Assembly (NCBI GenBank): GCA_910585645.1
Contig: CAJUFP010000005.1
Span: 13,233 to 77,232, forward strand
Direction: 5' to 3'
DNA from: an uncultured Hungatella sp.
GTDB taxonomy: Bacteria > Bacillota > Clostridia > Lachnospirales > Lachnospiraceae
Length of the DNA stretch: 64,000 bases
Shown here: in pieces, positions 44,090-52,434 of the stretch
Layout: each line of letters opens with the position of its first letter
Position numbering within the stretch: position 1 is the stretch's first letter
Notes under the pieces: model-generated
Seen by the model: only the letters and a program-made list of their open reading frames with translations
Database searches by the model: none
Told to the model about the DNA's origin: nothing
Program-made: the position numbers and the translations under genes

Positions 44090-44123
44090 GCATCTGCTCC
44101 GGGGGAGGGAGCAGATGCTTTTT
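44090..44123 (+). terminator. Strong intrinsic terminator
   Basis: GCATCTGCTCC/GGAGCAGATGC, a perfect 11-bp stem with a 7-base loop, directly followed by TTTTT. It separates the YARHG gene from the Fic-dynamin operon. Confidence 0.9.
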
Positions 44124-44125
44124 AA

Positions 44126-44323
44126 GTGGGAGCAGATAAGATCAATAAGACTTTTAATACATCTGCGATTGATGAACTGACGTTTTCTAAGATTAGGCAT
44201 GATTTGTTTTCGGTGCTTCGGAAAAAAGATAATTTTAATTTGGATGAACGTAAGGAAGAAGCAAAAAGATTTATCAAAGAACTTATGGTTTTGACACCAA
44301 AGGAAACTTGGGGATGTTTATGA
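44126..44323 (+). pseudogene. Short orphan reading frame, probably a gene fragment
   Basis: A 65-codon frame from a GTG directly after the terminator, without a ribosome site. It reads SAIDELTFSKIRHDLFSVLR and ends KETWGCL, helical and Lys/Glu-rich. Composition is more AT-rich than the neighbours. No family recognised; most likely a remnant. Confidence 0.3.
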
Positions 44324-44353
44324 AAAGATTTTAGGTGAAATGTGGTGAGGATA

Positions 44354-44362
44354 TGGTATAAT
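44354..44362 (+). promoter_or_regulatory. Extended -10 promoter element for the Fic-dynamin operon
   Basis: TGGTATAAT, an extended -10 with perfect TATAAT, about 90 bases before the Fic start. The -35 is poor, which the TGn motif can compensate. Confidence 0.45.
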
Positions 44363-44450
44363 GGAACATATGCGCCGATACATGGGCAGGTTCGCAACGT
44401 AACATTCGGGGAAATATAATGGGAAATGAGAAAGATAAGGAGATGAGGCT

Positions 44451-45191
44451 GTGGGAGAGAACGTGGATCAAAATGTGTTACGTTTTCTTAGGGAACGGTT
44501 TAAGATAGAAAGAAATCGGTTTGACCGCTCCGGCATATACGCTTATACCCAGCGTCTGCTGGCATATAATTCCAATAAGATTGAGGGCAGCACCCTTACA
44601 GAGGAGCAGACCGCGAGTTTGTTTGACAATGGAACATTGCCGGGAACCGTTGATTTTTACAGGGCAAAAGATGTTGAGGAGATGAACGGTCATTTTCTCA
44701 TGTTTAACAAAATGCTTGACACGCTGGAGGAACCTTTGGATCAGAAGTTGATCAAGGAGTTTCATTATGAACTGAAATCAGGCGTGTTTGAGGACCGGGC
44801 AAATGGGTACGCGATCGGTGATTATAAGAAGCGTCCCAATATGATCGGTATGTATCAGACGGTTCGACCGGATTGTGTGGAGCGGGAGATGGATCTGCTT
44901 TTGCAGTGGTATTTTGGACGGAATGTGGATCTTTCTGTCCTTGCGGAATTTCACGGGCGGTATGAGAGTATCCATCCTTTTCAAGATGGAAACGGCAGAA
45001 CAGGAAGGCTCATCCTTTTTCGGGAATGTCTGAAAAACGGGCTCATTCCGGTGGTGATCCAGGACATCAACCGTAACAAATACCTGGATGCCTTAAAACA
45101 GTACAGGGATGAAAGAGGGCTGGAAAAACTGGTTGAGCTTTTCCGGGAAGAACAGAACTTCTACTTGACAAAATGTAAGTATTTTATGTGA
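44451..45191 (+). CDS. Fic-family adenylyltransferase with intramolecular inhibitory motif
   Basis: A 246-residue protein starting at GTG. The complete Fic active-site motif HPFQDGNGRTGR is at about residues 174-185, so it should transfer AMP (or another nucleotide) to protein hydroxyls. Ser41-x3-Glu45-Gly46 (YNSNKIEGS) is the (S/T)xxxE(G/N) inhibitory helix, placing it among class II Fic proteins that are held inactive until the glutamate is displaced. It has no toxin delivery signal. It is 13 bases before the first dynamin-like gene and probably co-transcribed. It could modify the GTPases or another cluster protein, or serve as a self-restrained effector. Confidence 0.9.
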   Translation: MGENVDQNVLRFLRERFKIERNRFDRSGIYAYTQRLLAYNSNKIEGSTLTEEQTASLFDNGTLPGTVDFYRAKDVEEMNGHFLMFNKMLDTLEEPLDQKLIKEFHYELKSGVFEDRANGYAIGDYKKRPNMIGMYQTVRPDCVEREMDLLLQWYFGRNVDLSVLAEFHGRYESIHPFQDGNGRTGRLILFRECLKNGLIPVVIQDINRNKYLDALKQYRDERGLEKLVELFREEQNFYLTKCKYFM

Positions 45192-45204
45192 CGGAGGACC
45201 TCTC

Positions 45205-47541
45205 ATGAAAAGAGAATTACTGGAATCCATAGTCAGAGACCTAAAGGAGCTAGACGCCGTAAAGCAGGACTCCTTCTTTTCTGACACCCTGAACAATATT
45301 GAGCTTACCACAGCCAAAAAAGCGTTTAAGATCGCGGTGGTGGGAGAGTTCAGCACCGGAAAGTCCACGTTCATCAATGCCATGATCGGACGGGACCTGT
45401 TATCCCACGCCACCCAGGAGGTGACGGCAACGATCACCAACATCCACAACGCATCCCGGTCAGATAAGCGGTATGGGACCTGCGACGTCACCTGCTATGA
45501 CGGGTCGGTGATCCATCTGAAGGATGACAGAAAACTGGTGGAGTACACCACCACCCAGTCCCGGGAGCGGGACGTGGTCCAGGACATCCGGTATGTGGAT
45601 TACTACACGGATTTTATGGAGGAAGGCGCGGATGTGGTCATTGTGGACACGCCCGGGCTAAACGGCATGGCCGACGGCCATCGGGAGCTTACGCTGGAGG
45701 AGGTAAAGCAGGCTAATTACTGCATCTACCTGTTTGGGATCCGGGGCATGGCGGATACGGACAAGGCGGTGATCCATCAGCTGTCCCATTACCAGAATAG
45801 ATTTATCTTTGTCCTGAATTTTATTGACCAGATCAAAACCTCCGAGGGGGAAGACGTCCGGGAGATCTTAGAGGACATCCGGTGTTTTCTGGAAGAGGAT
45901 GTATTTTTGGGGCAGAAGGACAAGGAGTATCAGCTGTTCGGCGTCTCCTCCTTAAAGGCGCTGGCGTCCAAGGATCAGAACATCAAGAGGCTGTATCAGA
46001 ATGACACCAGGGACATCGGCCAGGGGGAGAGGGAGACTCTCTATGCGGAATCGGATTTTAGGGGCTTTGAGGAGTATCTGGCAGGGGCCATCAACAACAC
46101 TACCATAGAAACCCTGCGGCTGGAGCAGATGCAGTACCTTCTGGAGCATTTTCTGGAGGAGGTGGAGGAGCAGCTGGCCCAGTCCCAGGAGCAGATCGAG
46201 TTTCTTAGGACCGAGGCGGGGAAGGCAGAGGGCGTGGAGCGGCTGAAGAGGACGCTGGCAGATTTTGAGGAAATGGCGGGAAAGAACAAGGAGAAGGTGG
46301 TCAACTACGCGGTCAGCGAGTGTGCCAACATCCGAAGGGAATTCTCCGACTATGTGCGGGAGCGGCTGGAGGCTATGAAGCGGCAGAATATGGACAGCCT
46401 GCAGCAGTTTCGAAGCTATGAGGATCTGGAAGATTACATAAACTCCGGGGAACTAAACGGAAGGGTCAAGGTCCAGGCAGATGAGATCTACGACTATGTG
46501 GAGAAAAATATGGTGGTCTGTCTGGGAGGCGTTCTGAACAACATCCTTATGAGGATCCAGGAATACATGAAAGACTCCCACATGAAGAAAGACGGGGAGC
46601 AGATCCGGTTTCAGATCGGGAAGATCCAGTCAAGGCAGGAGGCGGGCATCCGCTCTATGGAGCGGGGGCTTTCAGAGATGGAGGCGAAAAAGAAGGAGGT
46701 AGAGAGAACCATCTCCTCCATGGGCCAGAATATCAGAGACGGGGAGCGGGAGCTGACCAACGCGTCCGGCGCCTATTCCAGAGAGAATCAGATGTTAAAC
46801 GAGGCGGAGAGGAGGAAACAAAACCGGTTAAACAGCCTGGGGGCTCAGCCGGATGTGAAGAGGGATTATTATTATACGACGGAATACTATACAACTTATG
46901 AAAAGCGTACAGGTCTTATTGGCTTTGTTGCAAGTATTTTTGGTGGCGGTGTAAAAGAGGTCAGAAGATCCAGACAGATCCGACACGAAACCATCGACGA
47001 TTCCCAGCGGAAAGCCTGGCAGAAGCAGCGCAGTCAGATCATAGAGAGCGCCAACGTGGAGATCAACCGGTACAAAAGCCAGGTGGACGCGGCCCAGAAC
47101 AGGGTCAGGTCCCTGAAAGCGCAGCTGGACCGGCAGAAGGAGAATCAGGACCGGGCGCAGAAGGATTACCAGTATTACAAGAACAAGCTGGACGCGGACA
47201 AAAAGATTTTGGAGGATCTGAGGAAGAAGGCCAACCAGGAGCTTTTGGAGGCCCTGAAAAAGAATGTCCGCCAGCAGCTGGAGCGTTATCTGGATGAAAA
47301 GGACGGGGCTATCGCGACAGTAGTGCGGGAGTACATTGACCAGGTGATCAGGACCAACAAAAAGATCATCATAGAAAAGACGGAACATTTTTACGATCAG
47401 CGGTTTGATGAGACGCGCCGCATGTATCTGGATCAGATCGAAGGGCGCAGGCAGCAGGCGGCGGCCAGGTACGGGGACTATTCGGAGCAGTTATCAAGGA
47501 TCAGACAAATGAGGGGGAGATTGGCACATGGCGGCAGATAA
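45205..47541 (+). CDS. Dynamin-like GTPase 1
   Basis: A 778-residue protein. GTPase motifs: G1 GEFSTGKST (about 49-57), the G2 Thr region VTATIT, G3 DTPGLNG (about 148-154) and G4-like NFID (about 205-208). A helical stalk rich in Glu/Lys/Arg follows. A short hydrophobic/glycine segment TGLIGFVASIFGGG (about 571-584), after a Tyr/Thr-rich run, could be a membrane-inserting paddle. Coiled coil to the C-terminus. Bacterial dynamin-like proteins remodel or repair membrane, often as tandem pairs. It overlaps the next GTPase by 14 bases. The ATG has an excellent GGAGGA site. Confidence 0.9.
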   Translation: MKRELLESIVRDLKELDAVKQDSFFSDTLNNIELTTAKKAFKIAVVGEFSTGKSTFINAMIGRDLLSHATQEVTATITNIHNASRSDKRYGTCDVTCYDGSVIHLKDDRKLVEYTTTQSRERDVVQDIRYVDYYTDFMEEGADVVIVDTPGLNGMADGHRELTLEEVKQANYCIYLFGIRGMADTDKAVIHQLSHYQNRFIFVLNFIDQIKTSEGEDVREILEDIRCFLEEDVFLGQKDKEYQLFGVSSLKALASKDQNIKRLYQNDTRDIGQGERETLYAESDFRGFEEYLAGAINNTTIETLRLEQMQYLLEHFLEEVEEQLAQSQEQIEFLRTEAGKAEGVERLKRTLADFEEMAGKNKEKVVNYAVSECANIRREFSDYVRERLEAMKRQNMDSLQQFRSYEDLEDYINSGELNGRVKVQADEIYDYVEKNMVVCLGGVLNNILMRIQEYMKDSHMKKDGEQIRFQIGKIQSRQEAGIRSMERGLSEMEAKKKEVERTISSMGQNIRDGERELTNASGAYSRENQMLNEAERRKQNRLNSLGAQPDVKRDYYYTTEYYTTYEKRTGLIGFVASIFGGGVKEVRRSRQIRHETIDDSQRKAWQKQRSQIIESANVEINRYKSQVDAAQNRVRSLKAQLDRQKENQDRAQKDYQYYKNKLDADKKILEDLRKKANQELLEALKKNVRQQLERYLDEKDGAIATVVREYIDQVIRTNKKIIIEKTEHFYDQRFDETRRMYLDQIEGRRQQAAARYGDYSEQLSRIRQMRGRLAHGGR

Positions 47542-49870
47542 ATTTGCGGAACACAACAGGATGAAAGAGGAACTTTTGGAGCTTTTGGGGGAGTCGGAGG
47601 CGTACTTTCGCCAGACCGGGGAGGAGAAGCAGGCCCAGGCTGTCATGGACAATGCCCAGGCCATCCGGTCCGGGGAGTTTGAGGTTGTGGTGGTGGGAGA
47701 GTTCAGCGCGGGGAAAAGCACGTTTCTCAACGCCATGATGGGGGAGAAATACCTGCCCTCCTACACAAAGGAGACCACGGCAACTATCAACTATCTGCGC
47801 CACTGCTCGGAATCGGAAAAACCGGGGATCGTGTACTATGCAGACGGCCGGGTGGAGCAGCTGGACTCTATTGACGGCGGCGTCATCGAGCAGTATGTCA
47901 GCACAAAGAACCGGGAGATGGATGTGTCCAAGACCATCCGCCATCTGGATTTGTTTTTAGACTCGCCTTTTTTGGAAAATAAAGTGACTCTCATCGACAG
48001 TCCCGGGCTGAACGGGATGAAGCAGGGGTTAAGCGATATTACGGAGGCCCAGATCAGGCGGTCCCACGCGGTATTGTTCCTTTTTTCGGCGGAACAGCCG
48101 GGCAAGCGGTCGGATTTTGAGTTTTTAAAGAAGCTGAAAGATGAGGTGAAGACCGTCTTTCTGGTGTTAAATAAGATCGACTGCATCAAACAGAGCGAGA
48201 ACCAGACCGTGGAGGACACGGTGCAGAGTCTGATCGACAACTATAAAGCCGTGTTTCCACAGGATGAGACTCTGCCAGAGGTGATGCCGGTGGCTGCCTA
48301 TCCGGCCCTTGTGGCCAGGTCAAAGCTGAACCTGGACTATCCGGCCAACCAGTTTAACCTGTCCAAGGAGCGGAAGGCGGAGCTGGAACAGCTTTCCAGG
48401 ATGGGAGCCTTTGAGGAGAAGCTGCTGGGGTTTCTCACAAACGGGGAGAAGACCATCCGGCAGATCCGGGAGCCTCTTGAGCGGGTGAACGCCTACCTGG
48501 AGCGGTCCCTAAAGGGGCTGGAAGGTCAGATGGAGGCCCTTATGGGGCAGCAGAGCGGGGCGGATGTGGAAGCGCGCCTTAAGGAAGTAAAGAATACCAT
48601 CGAAAATCTGGAGCAGGAGGTTAAGAATAAAAGAAGCGACATCCGGGGAGCCGTGAGGACGGCGGAGCGAAATTTGCTTGAATACATGGACAGGGAGACG
48701 GAGCGGATCCGGACCAGCGCGGATTCCAGGCTTGAGAACTTAGACGGGGCGGACAGCCAGGAGCTTTTGGCGGATGAAGTGAAATTTATGAACCGGTTTT
48801 TGGGGAAAGAGGTCCAAAAATTGGTGGAACGTGTGGAAGAGCGGTTCCGGGAAGAGTTTTTTGACCAGCTGCAGGGACAGTACAGCCTTATGGTGGATGA
48901 TCTGGAGAGCGCTTCGGAGACGGACGGAGGTTGTGGCTTCTCCTTTGAGCGAAAACTGGATGTGTCCGTCAGAAGCATCCAGACAGGGTTTGAGGGATTT
49001 GAGGAGACGAAGAAGCGTCTGGAAAAACAGATCTCGGACCTGGAGACAAGGATAAAGAGCGCGGACGTCAAAAAAGACGAGCTGTTGGCCCTGTCGGATC
49101 AGGCGGAGAGCCTTAAGGCCAAGGCAAGGCGGATCCAGGAGAGCCAGGAGGAGTTAAAGAACATGTACAGCACCCCGCCGGAGGTCAGGGTGGAGGTGGA
49201 GACAAAGCAGAGGGAGATCTCGCGGAGTGGGTTATTTGGTAAGTTTTTGGATCTTTTTGGGAAACAGACTCAGGAATATCAGGTGGAGAAAACCGACGAT
49301 TCGGAGCGGAAGGCTTTTTTCCAGGAGCGCAATGAGAAGCAGCAGGAGCTGGCCAGACAGAGGCAGCAGGTGGAGGACAGGCTGGAAGGGATGTACGGTG
49401 TGGAGCGGAGGCTGGAACAGGCGGACCAGGAGAGCGCGCGGCTTTTGAGGGAGCTGCAGGCGCTGCGGGAAAGGGAGGATACGCTTTCCAGGGAATTCCA
49501 AAACAGCATAGACCAGAAGTACGAGAAGGAGATTCAGCGGATCAAGCGGAAAATGAAGAATGAGATCGGGCAGTATCTTGATGAGGCCGGTCCGGCCATG
49601 AAAAAGGTTTTAAGGGAAAAAAGAGACAGCTATACCGCCCTTTTCCAGGACCTTCTGGCCCAGAGCGTCAATGCCCAGCTGGATGAGAAGAAAAAAGAGT
49701 ACGAAGAATATGAAGCCTTAAGAAGCAAGGCCAACTATGAGAAGGAGGAGCTGCTGGCTCAGAAAAAGCAGTTTCAGGAGAAAGCCAGGGACCTTTTAGA
49801 CCGGGGCCAGGCATTGCTGGGAAAAGTTCATGAGATCAAGGTTCAGGAGATTACATACCAGAAGATATAA
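47528..49870 (+). CDS. Dynamin-like GTPase 2
   Basis: A 780-residue paralogue of the preceding protein. Motifs: G1 GEFSAGKST (about 56-64), G3 DSPGLNG (about 156-162), G4 NKID (about 216-219). Stalk helices follow, with an amphipathic hydrophobic stretch SGLFGKFLDLFGKQ (about 566-579) at the same place where the first protein has its hydrophobic segment, which suggests an equivalent membrane-contact site. The remaining C-terminus is coiled coil. Tandem dynamin-like pairs often form hetero-oligomers, so GTPase 1 and 2 are probably partners. Confidence 0.9.
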   Translation: MAADKFAEHNRMKEELLELLGESEAYFRQTGEEKQAQAVMDNAQAIRSGEFEVVVVGEFSAGKSTFLNAMMGEKYLPSYTKETTATINYLRHCSESEKPGIVYYADGRVEQLDSIDGGVIEQYVSTKNREMDVSKTIRHLDLFLDSPFLENKVTLIDSPGLNGMKQGLSDITEAQIRRSHAVLFLFSAEQPGKRSDFEFLKKLKDEVKTVFLVLNKIDCIKQSENQTVEDTVQSLIDNYKAVFPQDETLPEVMPVAAYPALVARSKLNLDYPANQFNLSKERKAELEQLSRMGAFEEKLLGFLTNGEKTIRQIREPLERVNAYLERSLKGLEGQMEALMGQQSGADVEARLKEVKNTIENLEQEVKNKRSDIRGAVRTAERNLLEYMDRETERIRTSADSRLENLDGADSQELLADEVKFMNRFLGKEVQKLVERVEERFREEFFDQLQGQYSLMVDDLESASETDGGCGFSFERKLDVSVRSIQTGFEGFEETKKRLEKQISDLETRIKSADVKKDELLALSDQAESLKAKARRIQESQEELKNMYSTPPEVRVEVETKQREISRSGLFGKFLDLFGKQTQEYQVEKTDDSERKAFFQERNEKQQELARQRQQVEDRLEGMYGVERRLEQADQESARLLRELQALREREDTLSREFQNSIDQKYEKEIQRIKRKMKNEIGQYLDEAGPAMKKVLREKRDSYTALFQDLLAQSVNAQLDEKKKEYEEYEALRSKANYEKEELLAQKKQFQEKARDLLDRGQALLGKVHEIKVQEITYQKI

Positions 49871-49888
49871 AAAAGGGGATATACATTT

Positions 49889-51238
49889 ATGGAAAAGCAG
49901 CGGGAAGATGAGATCTGGTGTCTCATAGCCGGTATGGTCTCCTCGGGAAAATCAAGGTTTTTAAACGCCCTGTTTCCCGGTCTGAGTCTGCCGGTGGGGA
50001 CCCTTCCCATGACAGCGGCCCCCACCTTTCTCCGCTTTGGCAGGGAGGCGGTGGAGGTGACCACGGATCAGGGGAGGACTATCCGGGAGAGGGTGGAGAC
50101 TCTGGAAAAATACAGCCGAAAGTGGAATACTCCCGGGGAGAAGCTTCGGGGGCTGGAAGTGTATCTGGAGAATTCCATTCTGGAGTCTGGCCTGGTGTTT
50201 GTGGACACGCCGGGGCTGGGGATGGCGGGGGAAACGGACGATGCGTTTTTGCGCCTTCTTCCAAAGGCGGACGCGGTATTTTATTTTCTGGAGAAAGGTA
50301 TGACCCAGGAGGATCAGGCGTATCTGGAGACGATCGCGGGGCAGAAGACAAAGCTGGTTGTGATCCGCGCGAAGATAGACCGGATCCATTGGTCCGAGGA
50401 GAGGGTGGAGGATGTTCTGAGGGAAGAAGAAAGGGCGATCCTGGACCTGTACCCTCACTGCAGGGTCTATTTTGTGTCCCTGGATCAGGAGATGGAGGAA
50501 GATCAGCTGGAAAGGGTCAGGGCTTATATCGCCGGCTCTCTGCAAAAGGAGATCAAGGAGGCCAGAAGGATGGGCCTTAAAGAGGCTTTTGAGGAGGAGC
50601 TTGCCGCGCGCCGGAGGGAGATCATGGACAGGCTGAACCAGGAAGAGGAAGGAGGCGGCAATGCCCTAAGAAGGAGCAGAAGGCGCCGTCTGGAAGATGT
50701 GGAGGAGAAACTGGACTGGGCTAAGGCACAGATCGCAAAGGCTGTGGATGAGGCCAAAGGCAGGTGCCGGAAGGAGGGGCTGGATGCTCTGGCCTCGGCG
50801 TATCCGGGCGGCGGGTGGCCCAGGGAGGAGGAGATGAAACTCATAGCAAGGGAGGTGTCCGCGCTGTGTCAGTGGTATCGGGAGTATGTGGAAAGGGTGA
50901 CAGGCAGGAACCTTCTTAAGGAGTCCTTTGATGAGATCTTAAAGCTGCCGGATGGGGCCGGGACGCCTTCTGTGGAGCAGCGTTCTGGCATCTGGGAGAG
51001 CAGACAGCAGTATAAACGGCTGGTGACAGAGTGCTTTGCGTGCGTGAAGGACTGCATAACAGAGGATTTTCAGACGGAGAGCAGGAGAGCCCGTCGGGAC
51101 GCGGACAGGGAAGTGCTGCTGATGGAGGAGATTCTGGATAAGGACAGGCAGATCACAAGGGCGAATCTCAGGCGGGAATTGGCGGCCGTAGAGGAAGAAC
51201 TGGAGATCTTGGCCCATGGGGAAGGAGACGAAAGATGA
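49889..51238 (+). CDS. Dynamin-like GTPase 3 (short form)
   Basis: A 449-residue protein. G1 is GMVSSGKSRF (about 16-25), a variant with Ser-Arg after the lysine instead of Ser-Thr; G3 is DTPGLGM (about 105-111); G4-like is RAKID. Only a short helical stalk and a charged C-terminus follow, with no clear membrane-inserting segment. It is probably an accessory or regulatory member that pairs with the two larger GTPases. It overlaps the next gene by 4 bases. Confidence 0.85.
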   Translation: MEKQREDEIWCLIAGMVSSGKSRFLNALFPGLSLPVGTLPMTAAPTFLRFGREAVEVTTDQGRTIRERVETLEKYSRKWNTPGEKLRGLEVYLENSILESGLVFVDTPGLGMAGETDDAFLRLLPKADAVFYFLEKGMTQEDQAYLETIAGQKTKLVVIRAKIDRIHWSEERVEDVLREEERAILDLYPHCRVYFVSLDQEMEEDQLERVRAYIAGSLQKEIKEARRMGLKEAFEEELAARRREIMDRLNQEEEGGGNALRRSRRRRLEDVEEKLDWAKAQIAKAVDEAKGRCRKEGLDALASAYPGGGWPREEEMKLIAREVSALCQWYREYVERVTGRNLLKESFDEILKLPDGAGTPSVEQRSGIWESRQQYKRLVTECFACVKDCITEDFQTESRRARRDADREVLLMEEILDKDRQITRANLRRELAAVEEELEILAHGEGDER

Positions 51239-52434
51239 ACCATATGGAGGAGCGGCTGTACCGTCTGTTTCGCGCAATGCCTGTGAAAGGTGTTTTCGGA
51301 AACTACGGGGAGGCTTCCAGATACCGGCTTTTGGAACGGCTTGGAGGACAGTCCCTGAAAGAGAGCGGGTTTTCGGTAAAAGCTTTTCGGGACAAACGGA
51401 CCGTGATCCTGTATCCCGGTATTTACGGGGACAGGGTCTATCTGCCAAAGAACGGGCGGGTCTGGGAAGTGGAAGATATCAGGGATCTGGAAAAAGAGGA
51501 GGAGTCTTTGGGGGTTCTGATCCCGGCAAAGGGCATAAAGGGAAATTATCTGGTGGAGTTTCCCGCCCGGTGCCAGGATGTCTATGGCTCTGTTCTGGAC
51601 AAAGAGTTTATGCAGGGCGTATTTTTTGAGGCGTTTCCTTATGATAAGAAGAGCTTTGAGGAGATGACGGCTCATGTGATCAGTCAGTCCCCCAGCCGGA
51701 TGCCGGTGCGGATCGTGCTGGTGAAAAATGAGGTTCAATACGGAGCCACAGATGTGACGGGACAGGAGACAGCTATCACCCAGGCCGTGGAACGGATGAA
51801 GGCGTATACCCCACAGACGGCGTGGGTCTGCCTGGACCAGGACATAGACGGCTCTGTTCTGGATTTTCACATTGACATGAAAGGGCAGCACATTTTAAAG
51901 AAGAGGAGGGCAGTGGGGAGGGCCAGAGAGGAGTTTCAGCTGTATTTTGACATGGAATTCAAGGAGGCCAGGGAACGGTTTTTCATGGGGGAGACAGACC
52001 CGGTTCCGGGGATCTTGTCGTCCATGAGTTTTGTGAAGGCGGCAGAGTACCAGAAGGTCAGGAGAACCGGGAGAAACATGGAGACAGCGGTTTTCCAGAA
52101 TTACATGGAGCAGGCAGATCTTGCCAGGGAAGATCTGAATGGGTTTTTTGCGTGTTTGTGGGACCGCTTTCTGTATGAGATCGCTCTGCTGCCCGGAGAT
52201 GAGGCAGAACGATGGACCGGGCAGTGGATGGACGAGCTGCGAAGGGGATTCCGGCCAAAAACCAGTACGGCCTGCCCTGACAGTCCCATCGAATACCGGA
52301 GGCTGGCCGCGGAAAAGGGGATCGTTATCGGGCTTGAGAAGTATGTCAATGATTTTGTAGACCACTGGCTGAAACGGAAGGTCTGTGAACGGATAGAAAA
52401 TGAGATCAGAATGTGTGAGGAGCGATACAGATGA
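51235..52434 (+). CDS. Hypothetical protein (399 aa) in the dynamin operon
   Basis: Not recognised. It is overlapped by 4 bases at both ends (ATGA junctions), so it is firmly part of the operon. The N-terminal 200 residues are alpha/beta (KRTVILYPGIYGDRVYLPK; RIVLVKNEVQYGATDV), the rest mostly helical, ending in an amphipathic helix. No membrane segment, signal or catalytic motif stands out. Its place between dynamins and the repeat protein suggests an adaptor. Confidence 0.65.
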   Translation: MNHMEERLYRLFRAMPVKGVFGNYGEASRYRLLERLGGQSLKESGFSVKAFRDKRTVILYPGIYGDRVYLPKNGRVWEVEDIRDLEKEEESLGVLIPAKGIKGNYLVEFPARCQDVYGSVLDKEFMQGVFFEAFPYDKKSFEEMTAHVISQSPSRMPVRIVLVKNEVQYGATDVTGQETAITQAVERMKAYTPQTAWVCLDQDIDGSVLDFHIDMKGQHILKKRRAVGRAREEFQLYFDMEFKEARERFFMGETDPVPGILSSMSFVKAAEYQKVRRTGRNMETAVFQNYMEQADLAREDLNGFFACLWDRFLYEIALLPGDEAERWTGQWMDELRRGFRPKTSTACPDSPIEYRRLAAEKGIVIGLEKYVNDFVDHWLKRKVCERIENEIRMCEERYR

